NCBI GenBank assembly: GCA_025062325.1
Contig: JANXAL010000025.1
Coordinates: forward strand, 1 to 64,000
Origin: Roseiflexus sp.
Lineage (GTDB): Bacteria; Chloroflexota; Chloroflexia; Chloroflexales; Roseiflexaceae
DNA length: 64,000 bases
Direction: 5' to 3'
A program made the position numbers and the translations under genes. The first letter of the stretch is position 1. The number at the start of each line of letters is the position of its first letter. Below are positions 9,425 to 19,800 of the stretch, one piece after another. Under the pieces are notes generated by a model. It made no database searches and was not told where the DNA came from. It saw only the letters and a list, made by a program, of their open reading frames with translations.

Positions 9425-10285
9425 ATGGACGAAGCAGCGCAGCAATCACGATTACTCAGCGGGTTCGCCAAGACCATCGCACAGGCAAAAGAGCGTGCCG
9501 CGCAGACGTCGCACGAAACGAAGATAGAAGCAATAAACTTTAATTTCTTCTACGGCTCGTTTCAGGCGTTGCGAAATATCAGCATTCGCATCCCGTCGAA
9601 TCAGGTGACTGCGATCATCGGACCATCGGGATGCGGCAAATCCACCTTTCTACGCGCCATTAACCGGATGCACGACCGCACCCCTGGCGCACGTGGCGAG
9701 GGTCAGTTGATGCTCGACGGCGTCAACATTTACGGCGACCTCGATCCGGTCAAACTGCGGCGGCGAGTCGGCATGGTCTTTCAGCGGCCCAACCCATTCG
9801 TCAAATCAATCTACGACAATGTCGCCTATGGTTTGCGCGTCCAGGGGATCAGAGACCGACGGATACTCGATGAAAAGGTCGAAACGGCGCTCAGACGCGC
9901 TGCATTGTGGGACGAAGTAAAAGATCGGCTGCACAAAGCGTCTGGCACGGCGCTTTCTGGCGGGCAGCAGCAGCGGTTGTGCATCGCGCGAGCGATTGCT
10001 GTCGAGCCGGAAGTCATACTGATGGATGAGCCGTGTTCTGCGCTCGACCCGATTGCGACAATGAAAATCGAGGACCTCATCCACGAACTGAGCGCCAGTT
10101 TCACCATTGTCATCGTTACCCACAATATGCAACAGGCCATGCGTGTTTCGGACATGACTGCCTTTATGCTGATGGACCGTGAAACACGCGCTGGTGAGCT
10201 GATCGAGTTCGGTCCCACCGATGAAATTTTCACTAATCCGAAGGACAAACGCACTGAGGATTATGTGACGGGTCGATTTGGCTAA
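9425..10285 (+). CDS. pstB: Phosphate ABC transporter ATP-binding protein PstB, canonical copy
   Basis: Third PstB in the window, 286 aa. Start chosen at ATG 9425 because TAGAGGAGCGC sits just upstream; a GTG 36 nt earlier is possible. An extra N-terminal stretch of about 30 residues precedes the ATPase domain. Motifs: [54 protein letters not shown]. It is paired with the divergent PstB before it, so the second transporter may use either ATPase or a heterodimer (inference). Confidence 0.95.
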   Translation: MDEAAQQSRLLSGFAKTIAQAKERAAQTSHETKIEAINFNFFYGSFQALRNISIRIPSNQVTAIIGPSGCGKSTFLRAINRMHDRTPGARGEGQLMLDGVNIYGDLDPVKLRRRVGMVFQRPNPFVKSIYDNVAYGLRVQGIRDRRILDEKVETALRRAALWDEVKDRLHKASGTALSGGQQQRLCIARAIAVEPEVILMDEPCSALDPIATMKIEDLIHELSASFTIVIVTHNMQQAMRVSDMTAFMLMDRETRAGELIEFGPTDEIFTNPKDKRTEDYVTGRFG

Positions 10286-10297
10286 CTGCGGTTTGAT

Positions 10298-10915
10298 TTA
10301 TTGCACCTGCTTAATCGCAAATGTCTGCGCCGGAGAGTCAGACATCAGCGGCACGAGCGATAGCACCTGCACCGTAAAACGACGCCGTGCCGGTTGACAC
10401 GCCGGCAACTGTCGTTCTCGCCAGAGATGTTCCCAGAAATCCCGCGCCGCGGGGTGGAGTCGCACTTCAGATCGCGCAAGAATAGCGCTTGGGAACCCAT
10501 ACTCCGCATCATATTCGATGCGACGCAGCGTGAAGACGCGGTGGCATGGGCAGTCGTGCGGCGATGGCGTGCAGCGCGACGCAGGAATGCTCTCGATATC
10601 GCTGGCAAGCGCAAATAATTCATCAACGGTCAGCGGATTGACCCAGAGCGCATCACAGGTATTTTCGATCACGCGGCGCACCCATGCGCCACGGACTTCG
10701 AGGCGCTGAACACACACCTTTCCTAGCGCCTCAATCCGTACTGCAAGAGAGTACGAGTCGAGCATTCGGGCATTCCAGCGCGCACGTGCTTCCGCCCACT
10801 GAGAGCTGTGCGGCGGATTAACCGCCGCCAGACCCATCAGTTGCAGGCTCAGCACACACGCCAACGCCCCGCACAGCAGTGCACCTATTCTCGTTAGGCG
10901 GGCGGAATGGCTCAT
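10298..10915 (-). CDS. Membrane-anchored protein of unknown function (DUF6174-like)
   Basis: About 205 aa. A single hydrophobic N-terminal segment (GALLCGALACVLSLQLMGL) suggests a signal anchor or signal peptide. The remainder has the arrangement W-x-A-R-x-x-S-Y-S-L-A-V-R-I, a Cys in VCVQRLEVRG, TVDELFALASDIES and IEYDAEYGFPSAI. This matches what I recall of DUF6174-type extracytoplasmic proteins, but that assignment is tentative. It starts 8 nt after the acyl-CoA dehydrogenase stop, so the two are probably co-transcribed. Convergent with pstB. Confidence 0.7.
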   Translation of the reverse strand: MSHSARLTRIGALLCGALACVLSLQLMGLAAVNPPHSSQWAEARARWNARMLDSYSLAVRIEALGKVCVQRLEVRGAWVRRVIENTCDALWVNPLTVDELFALASDIESIPASRCTPSPHDCPCHRVFTLRRIEYDAEYGFPSAILARSEVRLHPAARDFWEHLWRERQLPACQPARRRFTVQVLSLVPLMSDSPAQTFAIKQVQ

Positions 10916-10923
10916 ATGCGGCA

Positions 10924-12063
10924 CTACCGTGCGATTTCGCGGGCGATGATCAGGCGCTGGATCTCGCTAGTCCCTTCGTAAATCTCGGTAATCTTGGCAT
11001 CACGGAAGTAGCGCTCGACCGGATACTCCTTCGAGTAGCCGTTGGAGCCAAAAATCTGCACTGCTTTCGTCGCCGTCCACATTGCCGTTTCGGAGGCATA
11101 GAGCTTTGCCATTGAGGCGGCGCAAATGAAATCGAGATGCTGATCTTTGCGCCAGGCAGCTTCATAGGTGAGCAGACGCGCCGCTTTGATGCGCGTCGCC
11201 ATATCCGCTAGCGTGAATCCAATCGCTTGGTTTTCAATGATCGGCCTGCCGAATTGCTCGCGGATTTTGGCATATTCGAGCGCTGCCTCATACGCTCCCT
11301 GCGCAATGCCGACCGCCTGCGCTGCAATTCCGATCCGGCCAGCGTTCAGAATGGTCATTGCAATTTTGAACCCCTGACCTTCCTCGCCAAGCCGCCGCCA
11401 TACCGGGAGGCGATAGTTGTCATACGCCATTTGGCACGAGTGAGCGCTACGGATGCCCAGTTTATGCTCAACCTTGACAATGCTGCACCCCGGTTGGCGC
11501 GGATCGACTAAGAACGCCGTGATCCCGCGATGACCCTTGCTGGGATCGGTCATTGCCATCAGAATGATTACATCGGCATAATCGCCGTTAGTCACCCAGT
11601 TTTTGATGCCGTTAATCACATAATAGTCACCATCGCGCACCGCCGTCGTTTTCTGCGCTGCAGCATCCGAACCGGCGCCCGGTTCGGAGAGCGAGAAAGC
11701 GCCCAGCATACGTCCTGAGGCGAGCGGCGTCAGCAGTTCGCGCTTCTGTTCTTCGGTACCGAATGTTTCAATGCCATAGCACACGAGCGAATTATTGACT
11801 GAGGCAATGACGCCAAGCGAGGCGTCCACCCGCGACAGTTCCTCAATCACGATGGCATACGAGACATAATCCAGCCCGGCGCCACCGTATTGCTCGCTCA
11901 CTGCCACGCCCATCAAGCCGAGCTGCCCCATTTTCTTGACCAGCTCCACCGGAAACTCCATCGCCTCGTCGCGCGCCGCCGCGGTAGGTCGCACCTCCTG
12001 CTCGGCAAAGGTACGCACCGTCTGGCGCAACATCTCGTGCTGCTCACTGAGCGCGAAATCCAT
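10924..12063 (-). CDS. Acyl-CoA dehydrogenase
   Basis: FAD-dependent oxidation of acyl-CoA to enoyl-CoA, passing electrons to ETF. It is 379 aa, the usual length. The start is the ATG preceded by AAAGGAGGC; the family N-terminus [19 protein letters not shown] begins exactly there. Signature 1 is [14 protein letters not shown]. The flavin/substrate region [13 protein letters not shown] and the C-terminal [18 protein letters not shown] (catalytic Glu in YEGTSE) place it with short/medium-chain enzymes. The substrate cannot be told from sequence alone. Confidence 0.95.
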   Translation of the reverse strand: MDFALSEQHEMLRQTVRTFAEQEVRPTAAARDEAMEFPVELVKKMGQLGLMGVAVSEQYGGAGLDYVSYAIVIEELSRVDASLGVIASVNNSLVCYGIETFGTEEQKRELLTPLASGRMLGAFSLSEPGAGSDAAAQKTTAVRDGDYYVINGIKNWVTNGDYADVIILMAMTDPSKGHRGITAFLVDPRQPGCSIVKVEHKLGIRSAHSCQMAYDNYRLPVWRRLGEEGQGFKIAMTILNAGRIGIAAQAVGIAQGAYEAALEYAKIREQFGRPIIENQAIGFTLADMATRIKAARLLTYEAAWRKDQHLDFICAASMAKLYASETAMWTATKAVQIFGSNGYSKEYPVERYFRDAKITEIYEGTSEIQRLIIAREIAR

Positions 12064-12170
12064 GCCGATGCCTCCTTTGGATAACAAGCTGCTTGTATCT
12101 TCATCATACCATATTGCTTGCCTTCGTCTGAATTTGTGCAAAATATACAAGCCAAATGGCGGTTTTCTTG

Positions 12171-12199
12171 TTGAAAATGTCTATATCGTATGCTATACT
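12171..12199 (+). promoter_or_regulatory. Strong sigma-70-type promoter with extended -10
   Basis: TTGAAA, a 17-nt spacer and TATACT, with TG one base before the -10 (TGCTATACT). It points to the small ScdA_N-like gene starting at 12299, leaving a leader of about 90 nt. Confidence 0.75.
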
Positions 12200-12298
12200 G
12201 GCATCGACGGAACCGCAGTGATGCGGAAACTTCTCAGGAGCGGCGACGCAGGTGACGCCCTCCTAGTGATAGAGCAGAGCGCATTGAGGAGGAATGCC

Positions 12299-12544
12299 AT
12301 GCAGTACAAGAGCTATGAAGAGCAGACAGTCAAAGAGGTTGCTGAGCGTGTGCCCGAGGCGCGCCGCGTGCTGCGCTCATATCACATCAGCGCATCGAAC
12401 GATATGCCGCTAGACATTGCCGCGGCCGAGGCGTCCGTTACGCCGGATGAGCTGCTGGCGGTTGTCGAATACAAAGCGCGCCGACGTGCGCGGCAGGCGC
12501 CAGCAATCCGTGAGTACGCCCACGAAGAGGAACTGGTCGCCTGA
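12299..12544 (+). CDS. Small ScdA_N/DUF542-like protein lacking the cysteines
   Basis: 81 aa. The start at 12299 follows TGAGGAGGAATGCC; an in-frame ATG at 12221 would give a longer product. The sequence QTVKEVAERVPEARRVLRSY matches the helical N-terminal domain of the ScdA/YtfE iron-sulfur-cluster repair family, which normally continues with a Cys-Cys pair (GIDYCCGG). Here that site reads HISASND, so the nitrosylation/metal-linked cysteines are missing. It stands alone between a strong promoter and a perfect terminator, which suggests an independently and highly expressed gene. Function unknown. Confidence 0.75.
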   Translation: MQYKSYEEQTVKEVAERVPEARRVLRSYHISASNDMPLDIAAAEASVTPDELLAVVEYKARRRARQAPAIREYAHEEELVA

Positions 12545-12563
12545 TATTCGGACATGGTCGGTC

Positions 12564-12601
12564 AACATCGCACAGGCAGAAGCGCCTGTGCGATGTTTTT
12601 T
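12564..12601 (+). terminator. Intrinsic terminator
   Basis: Perfect inverted repeat AACATCGCACAGGC / GCCTGTGCGATGTT with a short loop followed by a T6 run, 20 nt after the stop of the small ScdA_N-like gene. Confidence 0.92.
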
Positions 12602-12654
12602 GCGCAACGCCGGGCGGCGGATTTCGCGCCGCTCGCCTCTTGCCGCGTTGCGGT

Positions 12655-12730
12655 CAATGAATGGGACAGCGAATGAACGAATGAGTCAACGAATGGGGCA
12701 GCGAATAGCGAATGGCAGCGAATAACAAAT
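12655..12730. repeat. Short degenerate CGAATGRG-type repeats
   Basis: GAATG-containing units (AATGAATGGGACAGCGAATG, ACGAATGAG, ACGAATGGGGCAGCGAATAG, GCGAATGGCAGCGAATAAC) recur irregularly in the roughly 200-nt spacer between the terminator and actF. No coding signal was seen in the spacer. Confidence 0.5.
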
Positions 12731-12811
12731 GCGCCTTGCGCGTCTCTCACGCTCGCCTGTGCCTCGTGCCGCTCACTGCTCGCCTCGCGCCTCGTGCCGT
12801 CGCCGCTCGCC

Positions 12812-14056
12812 TCAATGATGCTTCGCCGCAGCCTTGCCGCGATGCCCGTGCCCATGCCCGCCAGCCTCCTGGCGGCGCAGTAACGGCACACGGTAATCGT
12901 TTGGCGCAAGCAACGGCGCACGCTGCAGGTGCCAGGCGAAGGTTCCCAGCCACAACCCGCCGATTGCAATCAGCGTCACCAGATCGAGCCAGTGGATGTG
13001 GAAGCCGTCGGGATGGAACGCGGGCATAATCTTCCAGAAATACCAGACAATCTCAATAAGGTACATGTAGATTGCAATCGCCGTCAGATTTGCCAGGCGG
13101 CGCTTAGCGAAGCGGCTCAGCAGCAGCATGAACGGCAGCAGGAAGTGCCCGAAGATCATCGCAATTCCCAGGATTTCCCAGCCGCCTGTCGAGCGATGGG
13201 CATGCCACGGCGTTAATTCCGGCACATTCCCCGACCAGATGATCAGATACTCGGAGAAATTGACATACGCCCAGACTGCTACGAACGCGAACAGGAATTT
13301 GCCCAGATCGTGCAGCCGATCAACAGGGATGCCGAACGGCAGCAAGTTGCGCGACTTAAGCGCCGCCAGCGCAATAATGCCGCCGCCGAAGGTCAGGATC
13401 AGCATGCTGGCGATGTAGGTCACTGGATACATCGAGGAGAACCATTCCGGCTCCAGCGACATCCCCCAATCGGTGGCGGCGAAGGTCCACGCCAGCACCA
13501 GCACAACAATGCCAGGACCACTCAGGCGCTGGAAACGACCACGCAGCTCGTCGCTGAATCCTTTCACATCCTCTTCCAGCGACCATTGCCGCAGCAGATA
13601 CGCCATTCCAATGAACAGCACGAAGTAGATCACCGCGCGCGCCAGGAAGAAGGGCACATTCAGGTAGGGCGTTTTCAGCGCCACCACTTCGTCATTCGCC
13701 ACAACTTCCGGGTTCGTCCAGGGGAACAGGTAGTGCGTCCCCATCAACGTCTCAGCCGCAATTGGCAGGAACAGGATCGCCATCAGCGGCAGGGTAAGCG
13801 CCGCCGCCTCCAGCAGGCGCCGGAGCATCAACCCCCACACGCCCTGCGTCAGGTGGTTGATCATCAGCACCAGCAGCCCGCCGAGCGACAGGGCAAACCA
13901 GAAGAAATAGGCGAAGATATACGAATGGAAGAACTGCGCCGCTCCCAGAAACGCTCCAGCTACTGCCAGCAGCATGGCCACACCGCCAACGATCAGCGCC
14001 ACTTGCTGGAGACGCCCTAACGCCGGGCGGAGCGCAGCAGGCTCTTGTGCGATCAT
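12812..14056 (-). CDS. actF: Alternative Complex III subunit ActF (NrfD-like quinone-interacting membrane protein)
   Basis: Integral membrane subunit of Alternative Complex III, 414 aa, with about ten hydrophobic helices. It is a paralogue of ActC in the NrfD/PsrC family, which forms the quinol-binding membrane part. Recognisable stretches include LVLAWTFAATDWGMSLEPEWFSS-type sequence after the middle helices and the motif WHAHRSTGGWE. The C-terminus is His-rich (GHGHGHRGKAAAKHH). It is the last gene of the act operon, separated from actE by a telomere-like heptamer repeat. Confidence 0.92.
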   Translation of the reverse strand: MIAQEPAALRPALGRLQQVALIVGGVAMLLAVAGAFLGAAQFFHSYIFAYFFWFALSLGGLLVLMINHLTQGVWGLMLRRLLEAAALTLPLMAILFLPIAAETLMGTHYLFPWTNPEVVANDEVVALKTPYLNVPFFLARAVIYFVLFIGMAYLLRQWSLEEDVKGFSDELRGRFQRLSGPGIVVLVLAWTFAATDWGMSLEPEWFSSMYPVTYIASMLILTFGGGIIALAALKSRNLLPFGIPVDRLHDLGKFLFAFVAVWAYVNFSEYLIIWSGNVPELTPWHAHRSTGGWEILGIAMIFGHFLLPFMLLLSRFAKRRLANLTAIAIYMYLIEIVWYFWKIMPAFHPDGFHIHWLDLVTLIAIGGLWLGTFAWHLQRAPLLAPNDYRVPLLRRQEAGGHGHGHRGKAAAKHH

Positions 14057-14115
14057 AACGTCACCCTTTCGGACGAGAGCACGCTCTCGATATCAGGCCG
14101 GGGTCCAATCTCCGG

Positions 14116-14149
14116 TAACCCCTAACCCTCAACCCCTAACCCCTAATTC
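14116..14149. repeat. Telomere-like CCCCTAA heptamers after actE
   Basis: Four to five imperfect units of CCCCTAA/CCCTCAA lie between actE and actF. The actE stop codon (TAG in TTAGGGG on the minus strand) falls inside the repeat. The same heptamer occurs at 27.9 and 59.9 kb. Confidence 0.8.
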
Positions 14150-14724
14150 TGCGGCGGCGGATTCTTCTGCAACTCACGGATATGCGCCACAATCGCCCAG
14201 CGGTCGCTGATGCTCTGGACGCGATAGCCGTAGGCATACATCGTTCCTCTGCCGTTGACCAGCACGTCATAATATTCGCCATCGGGCATATTGAGCAGGC
14301 GCTGATCGTAGAACGACGGCGGGCGCGGATTGAGCAGCAGACCGACCCGACCGCGACCATTGCCATTGACGCCATGACACACGGCGCAGTAGATCTCGTA
14401 GCGTTCTTTACCGCGCGCCAGCAGCTCCGGCGTGATCTGGATCGGAATTGTCGTCACATAGGCGCCATTCGGATCGCCGCCGACGCGCCCGGTGCTCGTC
14501 GCGTCAATCCGCAACCGACCGCGCGCCACCGTGTTCTCCACCAGCGGACGGGCTGCGGCGCCGCTGGCAAAAATTTCGCTAGCCTCTTGCGGATCATATC
14601 TTGCCTGGTCATACATCTCCAGGTGGCAGGCACTCATTAGCAGTGCAACAGCAACCAGCCACCCTACCCGAACAATCCGTCCGATCAGCGACCCTGGACG
14701 GCGGCGTTGTCGCAGGTTCAGCAT
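14143..14724 (-). CDS. actE: Alternative Complex III subunit ActE (monoheme cytochrome c lipoprotein)
   Basis: 193-aa extracytoplasmic electron carrier of ACIII. A basic N-terminus and hydrophobic segment end in a lipobox (LLMSAC-H), so the protein should be lipid-anchored. One CxxCH heme c motif is present (IYCAVCHGVNGNGRG), with later Met residues available as the sixth ligand. A short gap of 10 nt separates it from actD. It transfers electrons from the pentaheme subunit or the Fe-S subunit to the downstream acceptor (family knowledge). Confidence 0.93.
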   Translation of the reverse strand: MLNLRQRRRPGSLIGRIVRVGWLVAVALLMSACHLEMYDQARYDPQEASEIFASGAAARPLVENTVARGRLRIDATSTGRVGGDPNGAYVTTIPIQITPELLARGKERYEIYCAVCHGVNGNGRGRVGLLLNPRPPSFYDQRLLNMPDGEYYDVLVNGRGTMYAYGYRVQSISDRWAIVAHIRELQKNPPPQN

Positions 14725-14734
14725 TGTAACTCCC

Positions 14735-15313
14735 CTAGTTATCTACGGTCGAGACCGCCAGCGGTCCGAGGCTCTCCAGAAACTGGCGCGTCCGTTTCAG
14801 CTCGAACTTGGGATCGGCGGCTTCGATGCACAGAAAGAACCGGTCAACCGACGCGCGCTCGAAATTTGGCGCATTGAACACCGGATGGTACGGTCGCGGC
14901 AGGCCGCACGCGGCGATCATGCCAAAGACTGCAGCGAACGCCGACAGCAACACCATGCCCTCAAAGGTCGCCGGGATAAATGCAGGCCAACTGAAGAGCG
15001 GACGACCGCCGATATTCATTGGATACGCTACCAAGTTGATCCATGTCTGCAGCGAAAACATCCCGATAGCGCCGAGCAAACCTGCGCCAAAGATCACCCA
15101 CGGCAGACGTGTGCCGCGATACCCGACGGCTGCGTCCAATCCATGGATGGGCATCGGCGTATACGCCTCAAACTTCGTATATCCGGCGTCACGGGTTTTC
15201 TCCGCTGCCGCCAGCAGCGCCTCCGGATCATCAAACTCGGCTATCAACCCGTAGAGGGTCGGCTCTGCCGAAATTTTTGGCGCTTTTGCCTGTCTCACAT
15301 TTCGCCTCAACAT
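14735..15313 (-). CDS. actD: Alternative Complex III subunit ActD (DUF3341)
   Basis: 192 aa, with two membrane helices (around residues 70-95 and 110-140) flanked by a ferredoxin-like N-terminal region: YGLIAEFDDPEALLAAAEK followed by GYTKFEAYTPMPIHGLD, the DUF3341 signature. It is a structural membrane subunit of ACIII without its own cofactor. It lies 12 nt after actC and 10 nt before actE. Confidence 0.94.
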   Translation of the reverse strand: MLRRNVRQAKAPKISAEPTLYGLIAEFDDPEALLAAAEKTRDAGYTKFEAYTPMPIHGLDAAVGYRGTRLPWVIFGAGLLGAIGMFSLQTWINLVAYPMNIGGRPLFSWPAFIPATFEGMVLLSAFAAVFGMIAACGLPRPYHPVFNAPNFERASVDRFFLCIEAADPKFELKRTRQFLESLGPLAVSTVDN

Positions 15314-15325
15314 CCCAACGCCTCC

Positions 15326-16741
15326 CTAGTGATGCGCGGCGCCGCCGTGAGCCAGCGCTTTTTCCGTTTCCGTCTTATGCACTAGGTCGCGCACCTCAAA
15401 GATCGAAATGGCTGGCAACAACCGGATGAACAGGAAGAACAGGAAGAGGAACCAGCCGAATGATCCGGCGTACAACGAAAAGTCCCACACGGTTGGCGTG
15501 TAGTACCCCCACGATGCGGGCATAAAGTCGCGGTGCAAGCTGAGCACGATAATGACCCAGCGCTCGAACCACATGCCGATGTTAATGCAGATCGAAATGA
15601 ACAACAGCCAGGCCAGATTCGTTCGGAAGTACTTGAACCACAGCAACTGCGGAATGGCGACATTGAGCACGATCAAGGCCCAATAGCTCCAGGCGTATGG
15701 TCCTATCGTACGGTTGATAATCAGGTAGTACTCATAGATATTCGCGCTGTACCAGGCGTAGAACATCTCGGAGAAATAGCCATACGCCACCACGAGACCC
15801 GATGCCAGCATCACCTTGCCCATCAGGTCAAAGTGCTTGATCGTGATCAGGTCATGGAGTTTGTACCAGCGGCGCATCGGGATCAGCAGCAGGATCACCA
15901 TTGCAAAGCCGCAGTAGACCGCGCCAGCCACGAAGTAGGGCGGGAAGACCGTCACATGCCAGCCTGGCAACTGCGAAATGGCGAAGTCGAGGCTGATGAT
16001 GCTGTGCACCGAAAGCACCAGCGGCGTTGAAAGACCAGCAAGGATGAGCGAGGCCACTTCATAGCGGTTCCAGTCGCGCGCGCCGCCGCGCCAGCCAAGC
16101 GCCAGAAAGCCGTAGAACATCTTAACCCACTTATTCGTCGCCCGGTCGCGTAACGACGCTAGGTCGGGGATCAGACCGAGGTACCAGAACAGGATCGAGA
16201 CCGTCGCATAGGTCGAGATGGCGAAAACGTCCCATTCAAGCGCGCTACGGAACTGCGGCCACATCCCCAACGTACCGGGATAAGGGATCATCCAGTAATC
16301 GAGCCAGGGACGACCGGTGTGCACGAGAGGATAGACGGCTGCGCACGCTACGGCGAAGATGGTCATCGCCTCAGCAGCGCGGTTGATCGACGTGCGCCAG
16401 TCCTGACGGAAGAGGAGCAGAATGGCGGAAATGAGCGTTCCGGCATGCCCGATGCCGATCCACCACACAAAGTTGATAATGTCGAACCCCCAGGCCACCG
16501 GAATATTGATGCCCCACACGCCAACGCCGACGGTAAACAGCACCGCCAGCGAGAAGAGATACATGAATAGCCCTAAAGCGGCGATCACAAAACCGACCGA
16601 CCAGCCCCAAGGGGTTTTCCTCAGCGGCGTCAGCACAATATCGCCAATGGTCCTGGTGACCGAGTCGTAGGTCTGCTTCGGTCCCAGGAGTTCTTCAAGC
16701 ATCTTGCCATATGCCGATTGTTGCGCAGGTTGTGAAGCCAT
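15326..16741 (-). CDS. actC: Alternative Complex III subunit ActC (NrfD/PsrC-like)
   Basis: 471-aa polytopic quinol-binding subunit of ACIII with about ten helices. Characteristic stretches include [24 protein letters not shown] (first half shown by residues around 90-115) and [19 protein letters not shown]. The Asp/His residues of these helices line the quinol site and proton path in solved ACIII structures. The C-terminus is short and His-rich (AHGGAAHH). It follows actB by about 70 nt. Homologous to ActF, giving the pseudo-twofold membrane core. Confidence 0.95.
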   Translation of the reverse strand: MASQPAQQSAYGKMLEELLGPKQTYDSVTRTIGDIVLTPLRKTPWGWSVGFVIAALGLFMYLFSLAVLFTVGVGVWGINIPVAWGFDIINFVWWIGIGHAGTLISAILLLFRQDWRTSINRAAEAMTIFAVACAAVYPLVHTGRPWLDYWMIPYPGTLGMWPQFRSALEWDVFAISTYATVSILFWYLGLIPDLASLRDRATNKWVKMFYGFLALGWRGGARDWNRYEVASLILAGLSTPLVLSVHSIISLDFAISQLPGWHVTVFPPYFVAGAVYCGFAMVILLLIPMRRWYKLHDLITIKHFDLMGKVMLASGLVVAYGYFSEMFYAWYSANIYEYYLIINRTIGPYAWSYWALIVLNVAIPQLLWFKYFRTNLAWLLFISICINIGMWFERWVIIVLSLHRDFMPASWGYYTPTVWDFSLYAGSFGWFLFLFFLFIRLLPAISIFEVRDLVHKTETEKALAHGGAAHH

Positions 16742-16811
16742 GTGCTACTCCGTGTATCCAGGACGAGAAACCAGACGCCCCTGTTTTCTCGCCATCTGCC
16801 GTTCGCCGCGA

Positions 16812-19800
16812 TTATGCTTTCTTTTCCCCTGCAAGATCAGGGTTCAGATTCTTGATCTTCGCCAGATAACTGACACGCGGTTTGGTGTTGAGTTTATCGA
16901 GCGACGTATATTTGAGCGGTTGCTCTTTCAGCGCCACTACCTGCGCCTGCGGGTCGTTCAGGTCGCCGAAAACAATCGCCTGTGTCGGGCAGACCTGCTG
17001 GCATGCCGTTAGGATCTCGCCGTCGGCGATGCGCCGATTCTCCGTGCGCGCCTGGATGCGCGCCTCGTTGATCCGCTGGACGCAGAACGTGCACTTTTCC
17101 ATCACGCCGCGTGCGCGCACGGTGACATCCGGGTTGCGCATCATCTTGAGCACCGGGATGCTCTCGTTCTCAGTCGAGGCGTCGATCGGCGAGCGGTATG
17201 GCACATCCTGATACTGCAGGAAGTTGAACCGGCGCACCTTGTACGGGCAGTTATTTGAGCAATACTTCGTCCCGACGCAGCGGTTGTACACCATGTTGTT
17301 CAACCCCTCTGCGTCGTGAACCGTTGCAGCGACAGGGCAGACGATCTCGCACGGCGCGTGCTCGCACTGCTGGCAGAGCATCACCATGTTGTATACGTCT
17401 GGAGTGTGCTCATCGCCGACGTAGTACTGATCGATGCGGATCCAGTGCATCTCGCGCCCGATCAAGACCTCGTTCTTGCCGACGACCGGAATGTTGTTCT
17501 CCGCCTGGCACGCAACCACGCATGCATTGCATGAGTTGCACACATTCAGGTCAATCGACATGCCCCACTTGTAGCCGTTGTACTCATATTCGCCGAAAAG
17601 CGAGATAGGCTCCTTCTTTTCAGTCTGAAGGAACTTCTCGTTTTCCAGATACTCTGCGAGCGTACCGTAGCGCACCAGGTCCTTCTTCCGTCCTTCCATC
17701 AGGAAGTGCCCCTGAGTGCTCGCCAGCTTATAGTTCTCGCCAACCTTCACGATTTCCAGACCGACGCCAAACCATGGCGTCGCACTAGTACGCAGGCGGT
17801 AGGCATTGAACCCGACATTGTTTCCGACCCGCCCGGCAGCCGTGCGCCCAAAGCCGAGATGCACCGTCACCGAATCGTCGGCGTGCCCCGGCTGCACCCA
17901 GACCGGCGCATCCACTGAGCGGCCCTGGTAGGTGAGCCGCACCACATCGCCATTCTTGAGCCGCAGCGCGTTGGCGGTACGCACGCTCATCATGGCAACG
18001 TTATCCCATGTTAGTTTGGTATACGGCTTGGGTATCTCCTGCAGCCAGGCGTTGTTGGCGAACGTGCCGTCCCATAGGGACGGATCGGGACGGAACACAA
18101 TTTCCAGCCCCTGCGCAGGCGCTGGCGGCGGCGTGCTAGCGAACCCCTGCCGGAGCGTCACCTGGCGGCTCTGCGCCTGAGTGGCAGGAATCACACCATC
18201 GTGCAGCGCCGTATTCCAGAAGACGCGGAAATTGCCACTTTTGTCTTGCGCTTGCCAGTAAGCGGTCAACGTCTGATATCCCGTCTCCTGCGGCTTGCCG
18301 AGCAGCACATTGAGCACTTCGATCGCCGACTTGCCGTTGTACAGCGGTGCAATCAGCGGCTGCACAATCGTCGCCGTACCGTCGAAGGCGCGCACATCGC
18401 CCCATGCCTCCAGGAAGTGTGTTCCGTTAATGTGCCAGGTGCTCTTCTGCGCAGTCTCATCGCGGTAGAGACCAACGTGGATGCTGAACGGCACCTTTGC
18501 CAGCGCCTCGGCGAACGGAATATCGGCGGGCGCATTGTACACCGGGTTGCTGTCGAGCATCAGCAGCACCTCAACTGTCCCGGCGTTCATCTCCTGCGTC
18601 AGCGCGTTCAGTGCGGCAATGCCGCCGGATGGATCGCTCTCGATCGGTTCAGTGTACACCACCGTACTGCCGACATTCCCCAACTGCGCGTTGATCGCGT
18701 GACCGAGCGCGTGGACGACTGGCGGTTGACTTTCGCCGATCAGCACAACACCTGCCCCTCGGTTCGCCTGCAAATCCTTTGCCGCCGCCTCAACCCATTT
18801 CTTTTCTGCATCGCTCAGGGAGGCGCCCGCTGCTACATCTGGCACGCCGACGAGAATCGCCAGCGCACGCACCATATGTTCAATCTGCGACGAGCGCACC
18901 GGCAGGCGGTGATCGGCGAGCAGACCAGTGATCGACGGCGTGCTTTCGGCGAGGTACAACCGGTTAACCTCTTTCGTCCCCTTGCGGATGCGGCGTCCAT
19001 CAGCGAGCTGACGCGCCATGCGCACGCCGGTCGGCGATGGCGCAGTGAAGTCGGCATCAAAGCTCACGATCACCTTTGCGGTATCGAGGCGATAGATCGT
19101 ATGCACGTCCTCGCCAAACGCCAGGCGCGCGCCAGCATTGGCGTTGTCGCGTCCGACCGGTTCGTACTGATACCATTTCGCCTGCGGAAACTGTGCGAGC
19201 AGTTGGTTCCTCTGCGCCACTAGCGTTGGCGAGGTAAACGTACCAGAGAGAACACGCAGCCCGGCGCCCTGTTTTGCAGCCTGCGCCTGCATCGCCGCAG
19301 TCGCTGCAGCGACGAAGGCCTCCCATGTCGACTCCTGACCAGCATTGGTTGGCGCCTGCGAGCGATCCGGGTCGTACATCGTCAGGATCATCGCCTGCGT
19401 GATGAGGTCGGTTGAACCGAGCGACGCCGGATGATCGGGATTTCCCTCGATCTTGGTCGGGCGACCCTCGTGGCTCTCGACGATCAAACCGGTGCCGAAG
19501 CCAGCGAACGTCATGGCCGTGGCAAAGAAGAGCGGGCGCCCATGGATAATCTCCTCCGGCTGGCGCACATAGGGGACGATCTTTTCCTGCGGCGGCTTAA
19601 GCGCGAACTGACAACCCGACAGACCGGCAAGCGCGAGCGACGCGCCCATTAGTTTCAGGAAATTACGCCGGCTCACCGGATCGCGCCATTCGGCGGCGCC
19701 GCGCGGGAACTCGCGCTTCAGCAATTCGTTGAATTCCGGCGTATCAGCCAGCTCATCAAGGCTGCGCCAGAACTCGCGTCCTTCGGCATTTGCAAGACGC

